A stretch of DNA of 41,362 bases from a virus. The notes below the pieces were generated by a model. The model saw nothing but the letters and a program-made list of their open reading frames with translations. It did not search any database and had not been told where the DNA came from. Within the stretch, counting starts at the first letter, position 1, and the number at the start of each line of letters is the position of its first letter. The position numbers and the translations under genes are program-made. Below, piece by piece: positions 1-7,489 of this stretch. The DNA lies in the IMG/VR virus record IMGVR_UViG_3300027852_000080, positions 1 to 41,362 of that record; one strand, written 5' to 3'.

Positions 1-69
1 CTGTATATATAGGAACCTTCCACAGTTCGGACCATTTTTGAAACTCATGTATGTGTAGTAGGCATACAC

Positions 70-142
70 CCCTGAAACCCTGAAAATGTGGCAAACGATA
101 AACCAACAAACCCACAAACCCCCGCGACCCTGAAACCCTGAA
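70..142. repeat. Short direct repeat, two copies
   Basis: The 15-mer CCCTGAAACCCTGAA occurs at 70-84 and again at 128-142. Each copy is itself a near-duplication of CCCTGAA. The 43 bases between the copies are mostly A and C. Such spaced repeats upstream of a transcription unit can be protein binding sites or origin iterons, but nothing here shows which, or that they are functional. Confidence 0.5.
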
Positions 143-194
143 GAAGTTAAAACGAAATCAGTTAAAAAAATCTCCGGAAAAAATCTCAAAATGC

Positions 195-228
195 TTGACA
201 TACAACCGTCAGACAGATAAGCTATTAT
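195..228 (+). promoter_or_regulatory. Possible sigma70-type promoter before 277
   Basis: A perfect TTGACA lies at 195-200. The best downstream -10-like hexamer is TATTAT at 223-228, but the 22-base spacer is too long for a classic promoter. A correctly spaced -10 (TAAGCT at 218-223) matches the consensus poorly. It is the only promoter-like sequence I found ahead of the first plus-strand gene. Confidence 0.35.
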
Positions 229-276
229 CTTGGTGAGAACCTCAGGGAGGGGGGATTACTGCTAAAGGAGATTAAT

Positions 277-735
277 ATGGATTCAAAAACGCAAACAACT
301 ATGTCCGACCACCCTATTGTCGAGGTGACGTGGGTGGTCGGACACCACACGGTACCTGGATGGGTGGAAGATTCGGCCCAACTGGTGCGGGACACGAAAG
401 CCAGAGTACGCGAATCACTCGGATACTTGGTGCGACGGGATAACGGCCAACTGGTCCTCGCGATGAACGTGATGCACCCTCCGAAAGGGACGCAATTCTC
501 GAACACGCTGTCGATAGCGGAGTCACTGATTCTCGACGTGACCCATTTGCAGAAAACCTTGAAAGCTAAGAAGGTTTCTGGCACAAGGAAACCCAACCAG
601 AAAACATCCGAACAAGAGCGCAAACAGCGTGAGGTAAACGCAGAAACCGTGGCAGGGTATCTCCGGGCGATGAAAGACCTAGACTCGGACACGCCACTTG
701 ACACCCCGAAGAAGGTGGGCGACACTGATGCGTGA
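277..735 (+). CDS. Hypothetical protein, 152 aa
   Basis: I do not recognise this protein. It starts at an ATG with a strong ribosome binding site (AAAGGAG) about six bases upstream. The first two thirds look like a compact mixed alpha/beta domain with valine-rich strands and a WVVGHH segment near residue 20. Residues from about 97 to 121 are strongly basic (Lys/Arg/Gln rich), followed by an acidic, polar tail. There is no signal peptide or membrane segment. It stands alone between the left non-coding region and a terminator hairpin, so it may be its own transcription unit. A DNA- or RNA-binding role would fit the basic segment but is only a guess. Confidence 0.75.
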   Translation: MDSKTQTTMSDHPIVEVTWVVGHHTVPGWVEDSAQLVRDTKARVRESLGYLVRRDNGQLVLAMNVMHPPKGTQFSNTLSIAESLILDVTHLQKTLKAKKVSGTRKPNQKTSEQERKQREVNAETVAGYLRAMKDLDSDTPLDTPKKVGDTDA

Positions 736-768
736 TTGGGCCTGTTGGGAGACTTGCCCCAGTCACTT

Positions 769-813
769 AAGTCGCTGGGTGCTTTACCTCCTTTTAGCAT
801 TCAGCGACTTTTT
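769..813 (+). terminator. Rho-independent terminator-like hairpin
   Basis: AAGTCGCTG at 769-777 pairs perfectly with CAGCGACTT at 802-810, with a smaller GCT/AGC pairing inside the loop, and a run of five T follows at 809-813. It lies directly after the gene ending at 735. The loop is long, so strength is uncertain. Confidence 0.6.
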
Positions 814-826
814 ACGTGGTACACTC
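797..826 (+). promoter_or_regulatory. Extended -10 promoter candidate before 833
   Basis: The sequence TGGTACACT (818-826 region, TACACT at 820-825) fits an extended -10 element (TGn plus a TATAAT-like hexamer). No good -35 is visible 17 bases upstream. It follows the terminator hairpin directly. A start of transcription 6-8 bases after the hexamer would fall on or next to the ATG at 833, which lacks a ribosome binding site. Confidence 0.4.
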
Positions 827-832
827 TAAGCC

Positions 833-1414
833 ATGAAATCACTTCAACTACAAGAACCGGTGGGTGAAACCCCTAAGTTCACCGTCAGCATGGACGCGGG
901 TGCTCCCCAACTCAGTTTGGTGGACTCGTCGGAGGCAGGTGTTGTCGCCCTCTCCTATGCGACGGGGGGCACTACAGACCTTGAGACCAGCATGTCGGTC
1001 ATCATCAAGCTGGCTAGAGCCATGGGTGATAATCTCAGCACGGACACGTTGAACGAAGCCGTGGCCTACCTGCACGCCCAGCGACCGGCCAGCATAGGGG
1101 AAGCCTTGAGCATGGCCCACGCCATTGGTCTCTGGTCGCACACGATGGAGGCGATGCAGTGGCTATCGCGGCAGGACACGCTGCGGTCGCGGGGTGAAGC
1201 GATAAAACAGCTAGAACAGATGAGCCGAATTACGGAGAGGGTGTCGCGGTGCCTGAGAGGGTTGCCTGGAAACGGTCCTGCTCCACCGCAGCAGCACCTT
1301 CACCTGCATGGCGCGGCGGCTCAGGTGGAGTTGGAGGCATACAGAACCCACCAAGGCGAGCACACGCCGCTGCCTGTCGCCCAGACTGACGAGGTAAAAC
1401 GATACGATGTCTAA
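833..1414 (+). CDS. Hypothetical protein, 193 aa, upstream of terminase
   Basis: I cannot assign a family. Residues about 55-125 look helical, with repeated Ala/Leu-rich helices; a proline-rich turn and a short His/Leu-rich stretch (HLHLHG) come near residue 157. There is no membrane segment. The ATG has no Shine-Dalgarno sequence, and the preceding -10-like TACACT is only seven bases away, so a leaderless message is possible; later ATG codons have no better site. Its stop overlaps the start of the next gene by eight bases, so it belongs to the terminase transcription unit. A role in DNA recognition for packaging is possible by position only. Confidence 0.7.
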   Translation: MKSLQLQEPVGETPKFTVSMDAGAPQLSLVDSSEAGVVALSYATGGTTDLETSMSVIIKLARAMGDNLSTDTLNEAVAYLHAQRPASIGEALSMAHAIGLWSHTMEAMQWLSRQDTLRSRGEAIKQLEQMSRITERVSRCLRGLPGNGPAPPQQHLHLHGAAAQVELEAYRTHQGEHTPLPVAQTDEVKRYDV

Positions 1415-1823
1415 GCCTGTGGATGTTAATAGTTCGTTGGATGAAGTGATCGAACATATTGCTGAGAAGTTTCCAAACTTCCACCCGATGGCGGGGTTGG
1501 CTGAGGTTGCGGCAACCGGTCGGTTGGTGACGGTAGACCCCGTGTTAGGCGTGATGGAGGAGCAGAAGTTCAAGCCTGAAGCGCGGTTTGAGGCTTTGAA
1601 GCAGTTGAACTTGAAGATGACCCCTGGGTTTAAGGCCCGTGAGTTCACCTCGAAAGACGAGTCCTCTAAGGAGGACCTGCTTGATATCGAAGACAAAGCT
1701 TTGGCCTCAGCCTTCATCAACATGTTAAAACAGCAGCAAGGGGCGGCTGAAGCGGCAGAAGACCCCATTGAAGCGGCTAACCGTGAGATGGCTCGACGGC
1801 AGGCGGCGAAAGACAAAGAATAA
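1407..1823 (+). CDS. Putative terminase small subunit
   Basis: This 138-residue acidic protein lies two genes before the large terminase, the usual place for the small subunit, which recognises phage DNA and feeds it to the motor. Residues 25-75 (HPMAGLAEVAATGRLV, then KPEARFEALKQL) resemble from memory a helical pattern seen in small phage proteins beside terminases, but I see no clear helix-turn-helix. The C-terminal third is a charged, alanine-rich helix that could drive oligomerisation. The start has GAGGT upstream and overlaps the previous gene by eight bases. An unrelated structural helper protein is the main alternative. Confidence 0.5.
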   Translation: MSKPVDVNSSLDEVIEHIAEKFPNFHPMAGLAEVAATGRLVTVDPVLGVMEEQKFKPEARFEALKQLNLKMTPGFKAREFTSKDESSKEDLLDIEDKALASAFINMLKQQQGAAEAAEDPIEAANREMARRQAAKDKE

Positions 1824-1839
1824 AAAAAAGGAGAGTAAT

Positions 1840-2175
1840 ATGGATAGACCACACAGGTTAAACAGCAGCACCATTAAACTGAAGCTGGACGCGGACGGAG
1901 AAGAGGTGACGATGTACATCACCATTGTTTACTCGGAAGACCAGAAGCCCGTTGAGGTTTTTGTTAATTGTAAGAACCCGATATTCGCGGAACATATGAA
2001 CGTGTTCACTATTTTAGTCTCGCGGCTACTGCAAGCCGGTACGCCCATGGGTGAGATACAGGGCGACCTGTCCGGCGTAAGCTCCCCCATAACGAGCCAC
2101 CACGCTAAAACGGGGGAATTCAAATCCCTGTACGCACGCATCGGTAAAATCTTAGAGGAGCACGCAACCGGGTGA
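1840..2175 (+). CDS. Free-standing TSCPD-like (RNR C-terminal-type) protein
   Basis: This 111-residue protein starts at the ATG after AAGGAG; the frame is open further upstream but without a matching site. It resembles the C-terminal TSCPD-type domain of B12-dependent (NrdJ) ribonucleotide reductase: a ITIVYSEDQKPVEVFV strand-turn-strand (residues 27-42), a helix, then SRLLQAGTPMGEIQGDLSGV (61-80), which parallels the family pattern of an ...ALQ-GVP-E-I... helix. The similarity is judged from memory. No reductase catalytic domain is attached, and none is seen elsewhere in the window. Its GTGA overlap with the large terminase gene suggests co-translation with packaging proteins. Known TSCPD domains are reductase appendages or small proteins of unclear role, so the function here is open. 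Confidence 0.55.
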   Translation: MDRPHRLNSSTIKLKLDADGEEVTMYITIVYSEDQKPVEVFVNCKNPIFAEHMNVFTILVSRLLQAGTPMGEIQGDLSGVSSPITSHHAKTGEFKSLYARIGKILEEHATG

Positions 2176-3932
2176 CTCGACCGACAGGGACGACACCCGT
2201 AGAGTACACTGGGCCACAGGAGCAGCTTCGTCGTAAGATGATGGCTCGGTTGGCCCGTCAGTCGTTCTTGCGATTTTGCCTGGCCATCTGCCCTTGGATG
2301 GTTATCGAAGAGTCCACCCTCCTGATAATCCACTACATGGAAAAACTGGCTTTTGGCCGGATTTCTAAGCTAATGATATTCCTCCCCCCTCGAACGGGGA
2401 AAACCCTACTGAGTTCGCTATACCAGGCGTGGTTTATGGGGGTGACAGGAGGCAACCAGAAGTTGATGGGCATTTCCTACGCGGCGACGTTAGCTCAGAT
2501 GATAGGAGGTGTGGTTCGGGATATTGTGGAGTCGGACGAGTACGCTGAGATATTCCCTGAGATACGGATCCGGGAGAGTTCTCGCGGTAAAGGATCGTGG
2601 GCGGCGTACAACACAGGAGAAGAGCGCCAACAAGACGGGTCATTTTTCGCGGGTGGCGCGGGTACCGGTATTGCGGGGCGAGGTTGGAACCTTGGCGCGA
2701 TAGACGACCCGTTGTCTGAGCAGGATGCAGATTCGACACTGGTTAAAGATGGACTTTACGAGTGGTGGGGTCAGGGCTTTTACTCACGAAGGCAACCCGG
2801 TGCCTCCCGCGTAATGATAATCAATACCCGATGGGCGATGGACGACCTGAGTGGGCGACTGCTAGAAGCTGAAAAAAACGACAGAGGAGAAGGGCTGTCT
2901 CGTCAAGGCAAGAAACACCTGGAACAGGTGCGGAAGAAAGTGGCGGCTAAAAAGATTGGCGGGGTGGCTGAGGAGGACAATGAGGGGTGGACCGTGGTAT
3001 CCATACCGGCGGAGTTGGATGACCGCACCAGCTTGATACTTAACCAGTTTACCGCGCAAGCGCAAGCCGTAAACCAGGAGCAGGAAGACTCTCGGGCGCG
3101 GAAAGAGGATCGCCCCCCAGAAAAAATTACTCGGATTGAGTACGAAGCGGGAGACTCCTACGCGCCTCGGCGATGGCCCCTGACAGAGTTGGCTAAACAG
3201 AAAAACGAGATGTCTGCGAGGGCGTGGAACGCCCTGTACCAGCAAAGCCCCTCAGTAGAGGAAGGCACTATCTTGAAACGTAAAGATTGGCGAAAGTGGC
3301 CGGAGTCGTCCCCTCCTGAGTGCGTTAAGGTCATCGCTTGCTATGATACGGCGTTTGAGGAGACGGAGACGGGGGATTTTTCGGCACGAACGACTTGGGG
3401 GATTTTCAAACCGGCTGGCGTGCCCCAATACAGCCTGATACTGATTGAGGCGTACAAGGACCGGCTGTCTCTGCCTGACCTGAAGGAAGAGGTGCGAAGC
3501 CACGCCCGTCATTACCAGCCAGACATAATCCTGATTGAGAAACGAGCGTCTGGAGCGTCACTGATCCAAGAGCTACGCCGAACCGGTTTGCCGGTAAAAC
3601 CTTGGCTGCCTCCGGCAAAACTGCTCCAGGGTCGAGGTTCCAAGGGTAAGATACCGAGGGCGCATTTGGCCTCGATACCGTTGGAGCAAGGGTTGGTGTG
3701 GTACATGCCTCGTAAATGGGCTGATGAGGTAATCGATGAGTGTACGGCGTTTCCGTTTGGGAAGACCGACGACTACGCCGATACCGTGACGATGGCATTA
3801 ATTTACGCTAGAATGCGATACTACCTACAAACGTGGTCAGACGGCGAGGACCGAGCAGAGCCGGACGACGAGGACGGACCGTCTCGTTCGAGGGCGACAA
3901 CCCGGAGGGAGATGGCTCGCCAGAGTCGCTGA
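2172..3932 (+). CDS. terL: Terminase large subunit
   Basis: This 586-residue protein is the ATP-driven motor and headful or site nuclease that packages DNA through the portal. Residues 72-78 read PPRTGKT, the Walker A loop in the variant form common in large terminases. GAIDDP around residues 175-180 is the Walker B region with two aspartates. The C-terminal RNase H-like nuclease shows Asp392 (ACYDTAF), Glu456 (LIEKRASG) and Asp533/534/537 (DDYAD). The start is a GTG overlapping the previous stop as GTGA; no ATG near it fits better. The final 35 residues are charged and probably disordered. The length is normal for the family. Confidence 0.95.
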   Translation: MTRPTGTTPVEYTGPQEQLRRKMMARLARQSFLRFCLAICPWMVIEESTLLIIHYMEKLAFGRISKLMIFLPPRTGKTLLSSLYQAWFMGVTGGNQKLMGISYAATLAQMIGGVVRDIVESDEYAEIFPEIRIRESSRGKGSWAAYNTGEERQQDGSFFAGGAGTGIAGRGWNLGAIDDPLSEQDADSTLVKDGLYEWWGQGFYSRRQPGASRVMIINTRWAMDDLSGRLLEAEKNDRGEGLSRQGKKHLEQVRKKVAAKKIGGVAEEDNEGWTVVSIPAELDDRTSLILNQFTAQAQAVNQEQEDSRARKEDRPPEKITRIEYEAGDSYAPRRWPLTELAKQKNEMSARAWNALYQQSPSVEEGTILKRKDWRKWPESSPPECVKVIACYDTAFEETETGDFSARTTWGIFKPAGVPQYSLILIEAYKDRLSLPDLKEEVRSHARHYQPDIILIEKRASGASLIQELRRTGLPVKPWLPPAKLLQGRGSKGKIPRAHLASIPLEQGLVWYMPRKWADEVIDECTAFPFGKTDDYADTVTMALIYARMRYYLQTWSDGEDRAEPDDEDGPSRSRATTRREMARQSR

Positions 3933-3971
3933 AGACCTTTAGTGCTTTTATCCCTAAGAGGTGATAAACTT

Positions 3972-4022
3972 ATGTATACCGTATTAACAAACACCAACCG
4001 CCCCGCGAGGCTGACGCTATGA
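3972..4022 (+). CDS. Possible 16-aa leader peptide before portal
   Basis: An ATG at 3972 with a plausible ribosome binding site (AAGAGGTGA, 3955-3963) opens a 16-codon frame whose TGA overlaps the portal ATG at 4019 as ATGA. The binding site sits in the loop of a small inverted repeat (TTTATC/GATAAA). The portal start itself has only a weak site (GCGAGG), so translation of this mini-frame could deliver ribosomes to it. It may equally be chance. Confidence 0.3.
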   Translation: MYTVLTNTNRPARLTL

Positions 4023-6487
4023 TGGATAGAGATGGATTGCTGGCGGAAGACCCAGAAGACTTAGACAGCGTTGAAGCGACTGCCGACGGCGCTCTCTTTC
4101 TCTACCAGGGGCACGAAGAGGAAGCACTGGAGGAGGCCATCGCTGAAGAACAGCTTGAAGCCGAAGCCCCCGTGGAGTTCTACGAGAACCTTGCAGAGAC
4201 GATGCTTGAAGAGGAGCTAACCTCCCTTGCCTCTGACTTACTGGAATCCATTGAATATGACATAGAGTCCCGTAAACAGTGGAGCGGGGTTATCGCAGAC
4301 GGTATCGCTAATTTGGGGTTAACCCCCGATGCTCCGGTTGAAGATTTTGAGAACGCCTGCACCGCGACGTACCCACTGGTATCGCAAGCAATGGTGCAGT
4401 TTAACGCTCGAACCATGGACGAGATATACCCTCCGAAGGGGCCAGTGAAGGCGCTGGTAGTGGGAGCCAAGACCGAGGAAAAACGCAAACAGGCTACCCG
4501 TGTAGCGGACTACATGAACTACCAAGTCACTGAAGAAAACAGGGATTGGTACTCCGAAGATGACCAGATGACCTGGTGGCTTGGGTTTGAGGGTTCTGCT
4601 TTCAAGTGCGTGCATCGAGACGAGGTTAAGGGGGTTAATACCTCGCGGTTTGTGAGAGCGGTGGATTTCATAGTTCCTTACAAAGCTACAGACTTGGCCA
4701 CGACACCCCGATTTGCTGAACGCCTGAAACACCAGGATGCCTTGACCATGAGGCAGCAGATGGAAGCGGGTGTTTACCGGCAGGTGGAATTGGGGCAACC
4801 GGCGAACGCAGAGTCGAGCGAAGTGGATGACGAGATTTCCGGAATGGAAGGTGCGGAGGAGTCGGTACCTGAGGAGGACTTGGAGTTCACCGTCTATAAA
4901 GCGCACGCGTACCTAAAGCTGGAAGGCGACGAACAGGATTTACCCTACCTCGTGTACCTCGAAGGAGAGACAGAGCAGGTGTTGGGGATTTACCGAGATT
5001 GGTCTGAGGGGGATGAGACCTACCAACGAGAAGAGTCCTACGTCCACTTTAAACTGGTTCCGGGGTTTGGGTTTTACGGATTGGGGTATCTCCACATGCT
5101 GGGCAATATCGGCGTAGCAGCAACCGAGTCTATGCGATACCTAATTAACGCGGGGTATTTCGCCTCAGCACAAGGGGGCTTTGCGTCCAGAGATGCGTTC
5201 CCTGACGGCGTGTCGGTTTCCATTAAACCGGGGGTCTACGAAGCAACAGATGCCACCGCCGAAGAATTGTCTAAGGCGTTTTTCACGCCAAATTTTAAAG
5301 ACCCTTCCGTTGCCTTGTTCCAGACATTGGAGCTTTTAGTCCAGTCAGGGAAGGAGTTCGCTTCTATCACTGAAGCGATGACAGGGCAGGCCGCTCCTAC
5401 GGGTCCGGTCGGCACCATGGTGGCTTTAATCGAACAGGGGTCGAAGGTTTACTCTGGCATACATAAGCGGGTCCACCAGGCCAAGCGCCGAGAATATAGT
5501 ATTTTGTTTCGACTAAACGGAGAGCACATCCCTGAGGATGGGTACCCGTATAGGGAAGACGACGAAGACGCGCAGGTGTATGCGGCGGATTTCAACGGGA
5601 AGGTGGGGATTTTCCCCGTATCAGATCCAAACATAATCTCAGCCCAGCAACGGGTAGCTCAAGCTAATGCGGCCTTGGAATTAGAGAAACAGGCCCCACA
5701 TTTATACGATACAAAAGAAGTGCATCGGCGGGTGCTGGAAGCCCTACGAATGCCTGAGATTGAAGGTATTTTGATAGACACGGATTCAGCAGAGCCGAGG
5801 GACCAAGTAACTGAAAATGTGATGATGATGATGGGTAAGCCTACCAAGGTTTATGAGTGGCAGGACCACGCGAGCCACATCGCCGTTTTGGATGCTTTTC
5901 TGATGAGTCCGCAGGTACAACAAGTGCCGTTAGAAACCCAACAGGTGTTGAAAGTCATATTTGATGCCCATAAGCTGGAGCACTTGGCCTTGATGTACAG
6001 GCAACAGGTGTCCGAGGCGATAGGAGGTTTGCCTCCGGTAGACATTTACGCGGATGAGTCAGAGAGTGGAAGTGCTCCTCTGGATCCGATGATGGAGCGC
6101 CAGATAACGGCGATGGCCGCACAGGTGGTGTCGCAGCAAGGCGCACAAAGGGCTATGGAGCCACCTAAGACCCCTGAGCAGGTCGAAGCTGAAACGGAGC
6201 AACTGGAGATGCGAGCCGAGCAGGAGCGGAAGGACGCAGAAGCTATGACCGCTGATGGGAGAGAGCAAGCTAAGTTCGAGTCGAGCGAGAAACGTAAAGA
6301 ACTGGAGCACCAGAATAAGTTGAGACGTGATGGGGAGATGCACGACCACGAACTATCAAAGAAAGCCGAGGAAAACGCGGTGGACATCGCTCACAAAAAA
6401 GACCAAGAAGCTTTGGACCTGAAACAGCGGATTAGGGAGTCCGTACAGGCTAAGCTAAAGCCCACTAGAAAGGAGACAAATGGATAA
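4019..6487 (+). CDS. Portal protein
   Basis: This 822-residue protein is the probable portal, the ring at one capsid vertex through which DNA enters and leaves and to which the tail adaptors bind. Evidence is its position directly after the large terminase, its size, and sequence features I associate with P22-like portals: the YPLVSQAMVQFNARTMDEIY helix near residue 125 followed by PPKGPVKALVVG, and an extended central alpha/beta core. The N-terminus is very acidic. Residues about 691-822 are a long, highly charged, probably coiled-coil tail, comparable in place to the P22 portal barrel. Two ATG codons begin the frame; either may be used. The stop overlaps the next gene. Confidence 0.85.
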   Translation: MMDRDGLLAEDPEDLDSVEATADGALFLYQGHEEEALEEAIAEEQLEAEAPVEFYENLAETMLEEELTSLASDLLESIEYDIESRKQWSGVIADGIANLGLTPDAPVEDFENACTATYPLVSQAMVQFNARTMDEIYPPKGPVKALVVGAKTEEKRKQATRVADYMNYQVTEENRDWYSEDDQMTWWLGFEGSAFKCVHRDEVKGVNTSRFVRAVDFIVPYKATDLATTPRFAERLKHQDALTMRQQMEAGVYRQVELGQPANAESSEVDDEISGMEGAEESVPEEDLEFTVYKAHAYLKLEGDEQDLPYLVYLEGETEQVLGIYRDWSEGDETYQREESYVHFKLVPGFGFYGLGYLHMLGNIGVAATESMRYLINAGYFASAQGGFASRDAFPDGVSVSIKPGVYEATDATAEELSKAFFTPNFKDPSVALFQTLELLVQSGKEFASITEAMTGQAAPTGPVGTMVALIEQGSKVYSGIHKRVHQAKRREYSILFRLNGEHIPEDGYPYREDDEDAQVYAADFNGKVGIFPVSDPNIISAQQRVAQANAALELEKQAPHLYDTKEVHRRVLEALRMPEIEGILIDTDSAEPRDQVTENVMMMMGKPTKVYEWQDHASHIAVLDAFLMSPQVQQVPLETQQVLKVIFDAHKLEHLALMYRQQVSEAIGGLPPVDIYADESESGSAPLDPMMERQITAMAAQVVSQQGAQRAMEPPKTPEQVEAETEQLEMRAEQERKDAEAMTADGREQAKFESSEKRKELEHQNKLRRDGEMHDHELSKKAEENAVDIAHKKDQEALDLKQRIRESVQAKLKPTRKETNG

Positions 6488-6908
6488 GATAGCCCCGACA
6501 CTGAAAGATAAAGACCGGAAGTTGCAGGATGTTGTTGTAATGATTGATGACGTAATGCACCCCGATGCGTATCACCTTGAAGATAAATACGACGAGGGAA
6601 CGCCCCCTAAGCCGGATACCATCCCGTGGCTTCACGACTTGTGCTTGGATAAACGCCTCAAGTTGTGGGTGTTCAGCACTACGCTGAAAGAAGAGGGAGG
6701 GCTGATGGTTCGCGCGGATATAATCCGAAAATGGTTAATAGGCCACGGTTTTCCGGCGAAAGACATAACGCAAGTGGGCTTCACCCAAGAACTGACAGGT
6801 AACGCCCTTTACTTGGGGAAAAACATGTACTGGGTGTGTAACCGAAATCACTTAGCCAGTCCAGGGGCTTTAGTGCACCTGACGAGGAGTAACCACCGTG
6901 CGAGCTAA
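6480..6908 (+). CDS. Degenerate HAD-like protein
   Basis: This 142-residue protein has the layout of small phage HAD-superfamily proteins: a first strand VVVMIDD (residues 18-24), a spacer with a proline-led helix, a second strand KLWVFSTTL (about 61-69) with the small hydroxyl residues of motif II, and a helix RKWLIGHGFP. The HAD nucleophile is the first Asp of DxD; here that place is Met, and the terminal acidic motif is replaced by YLGKNMYW. It is therefore probably catalytically dead, perhaps a structural or nucleotide-sensing protein. It has a good AAGGAG site and overlaps the portal stop by eight bases. The HAD call is by eye and moderate. Confidence 0.5.
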   Translation: MDKIAPTLKDKDRKLQDVVVMIDDVMHPDAYHLEDKYDEGTPPKPDTIPWLHDLCLDKRLKLWVFSTTLKEEGGLMVRADIIRKWLIGHGFPAKDITQVGFTQELTGNALYLGKNMYWVCNRNHLASPGALVHLTRSNHRAS

Positions 6909-7050
6909 TTTGCCTCGCGGGGAAACGTCTGAGTCGGGCAAGGGTAAAAAAGCCCCTTATCGAGGAGAGTCCTCGAAGGCAGAGGCGAAGCGCCGAACTC
7001 AGTTTCGACAAAAACAGAGAGCACGTAAACGGGGGGCCGATGGCCATTAA
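6898..7050 (+). CDS. Small Arg/Lys-rich protein, 50 aa
   Basis: This short gene starts with GTG at 6898 behind GAGGAG (6883-6889), overlaps the previous stop by 11 bases and overlaps the next gene by 11 bases. The product is strongly basic, with a polar glycine-rich first half and a KRRTQFRQKQRARKR run near the end. There is no membrane segment. Such short basic proteins in head gene clusters may bind DNA or the acidic scaffold, but I do not recognise it. The site, the overlaps and the continuous frame make it likely to be real. Confidence 0.6.
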   Translation: MRANLPRGETSESGKGKKAPYRGESSKAEAKRRTQFRQKQRARKRGADGH

Positions 7051-7264
7051 CAACGTAGAAGTCCGACGGGCGAGAGCTTTCCTTCGGAGAAGAGGAGTCC
7101 CCTCGCGGGTCATGCCTCCTCGGAAATTTGCGGAAGCTGCGGAGCAGACAGGTAAAACGTTCAGCCAGTTACTCCGTATGACTGCCCGACTGATGATGGG
7201 TGGGCAAGGACAAGGGCAAGCGAAAGAAGCGAGGCAGATTGCCACGCAGAGACAGTTATCATGA
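7040..7264 (+). CDS. Hypothetical small protein, 74 aa
   Basis: The ATG at 7040 follows a G-rich stretch and the stop overlaps the next start as ATGA. The product has a basic N-terminal half (EVRRARAFLRRRGVPSRV), a likely helical middle and a Gly/Gln-rich tail. Its order within a run of tightly coupled small genes between portal and co-chaperonin suggests a head assembly or DNA-binding accessory, but no family is recognised. Confidence 0.65.
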   Translation: MAINNVEVRRARAFLRRRGVPSRVMPPRKFAEAAEQTGKTFSQLLRMTARLMMGGQGQGQAKEARQIATQRQLS

Positions 7265-7473
7265 TTGAGGTATTAGACACCCTAAGGCACCAACTTGAGA
7301 AGGTCTTGAGGGCTAACGAGCGTAAGATGGTCTCCGAAACAGATTTATCGGGGGTGGGTCCAATCGCCAAAAAACAAGGACGCGTCCTTGGTGTGGAGGA
7401 TGCTATCCGAGAGCTGGATAAACTGAGAGACCGAATGCGCGATGGCGAAGAAATAGACGACGATTTAACTTAA
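7261..7473 (+). CDS. Hypothetical coiled-coil protein, 70 aa
   Basis: This 70-residue protein begins with an ATGA overlap. It is almost entirely charged and helical, with heptad-like leucines in the first 20 residues and again in ELDKLRDRMRD near the end, separated by a GVGPIAKKQGRVLGV loop. A helical-hairpin oligomeriser is a reasonable picture. Small proteins of this build are common near phage scaffold genes, but I cannot name the family. Confidence 0.65.
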   Translation: MIEVLDTLRHQLEKVLRANERKMVSETDLSGVGPIAKKQGRVLGVEDAIRELDKLRDRMRDGEEIDDDLT

Positions 7474-7489
7474 ATAAAGAGGAGAAGCA

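Larger units (their letters stand above)
1..276. other. Non-coding left region
   Basis: I see no convincing gene here. The stretch is rich in A and C between about 60 and 150, with a 15-base direct repeat, and ends with a promoter-like sequence and a good ribosome binding site (AAAGGAG) for the gene at 277. An open minus-strand frame crosses 225-800, but it is antisense to that gene and lacks a convincing start. Since every gene to the right reads away from it, the region may be the control region of the plus-strand transcription unit; that is inference. Confidence 0.6.

Noticed and set aside
225-800. Long minus-strand open frame across the first gene
   Set aside because: It is antisense to the 277-735 gene, which has a strong ribosome binding site; the minus frame has no such site and a composition typical of a shadow frame.
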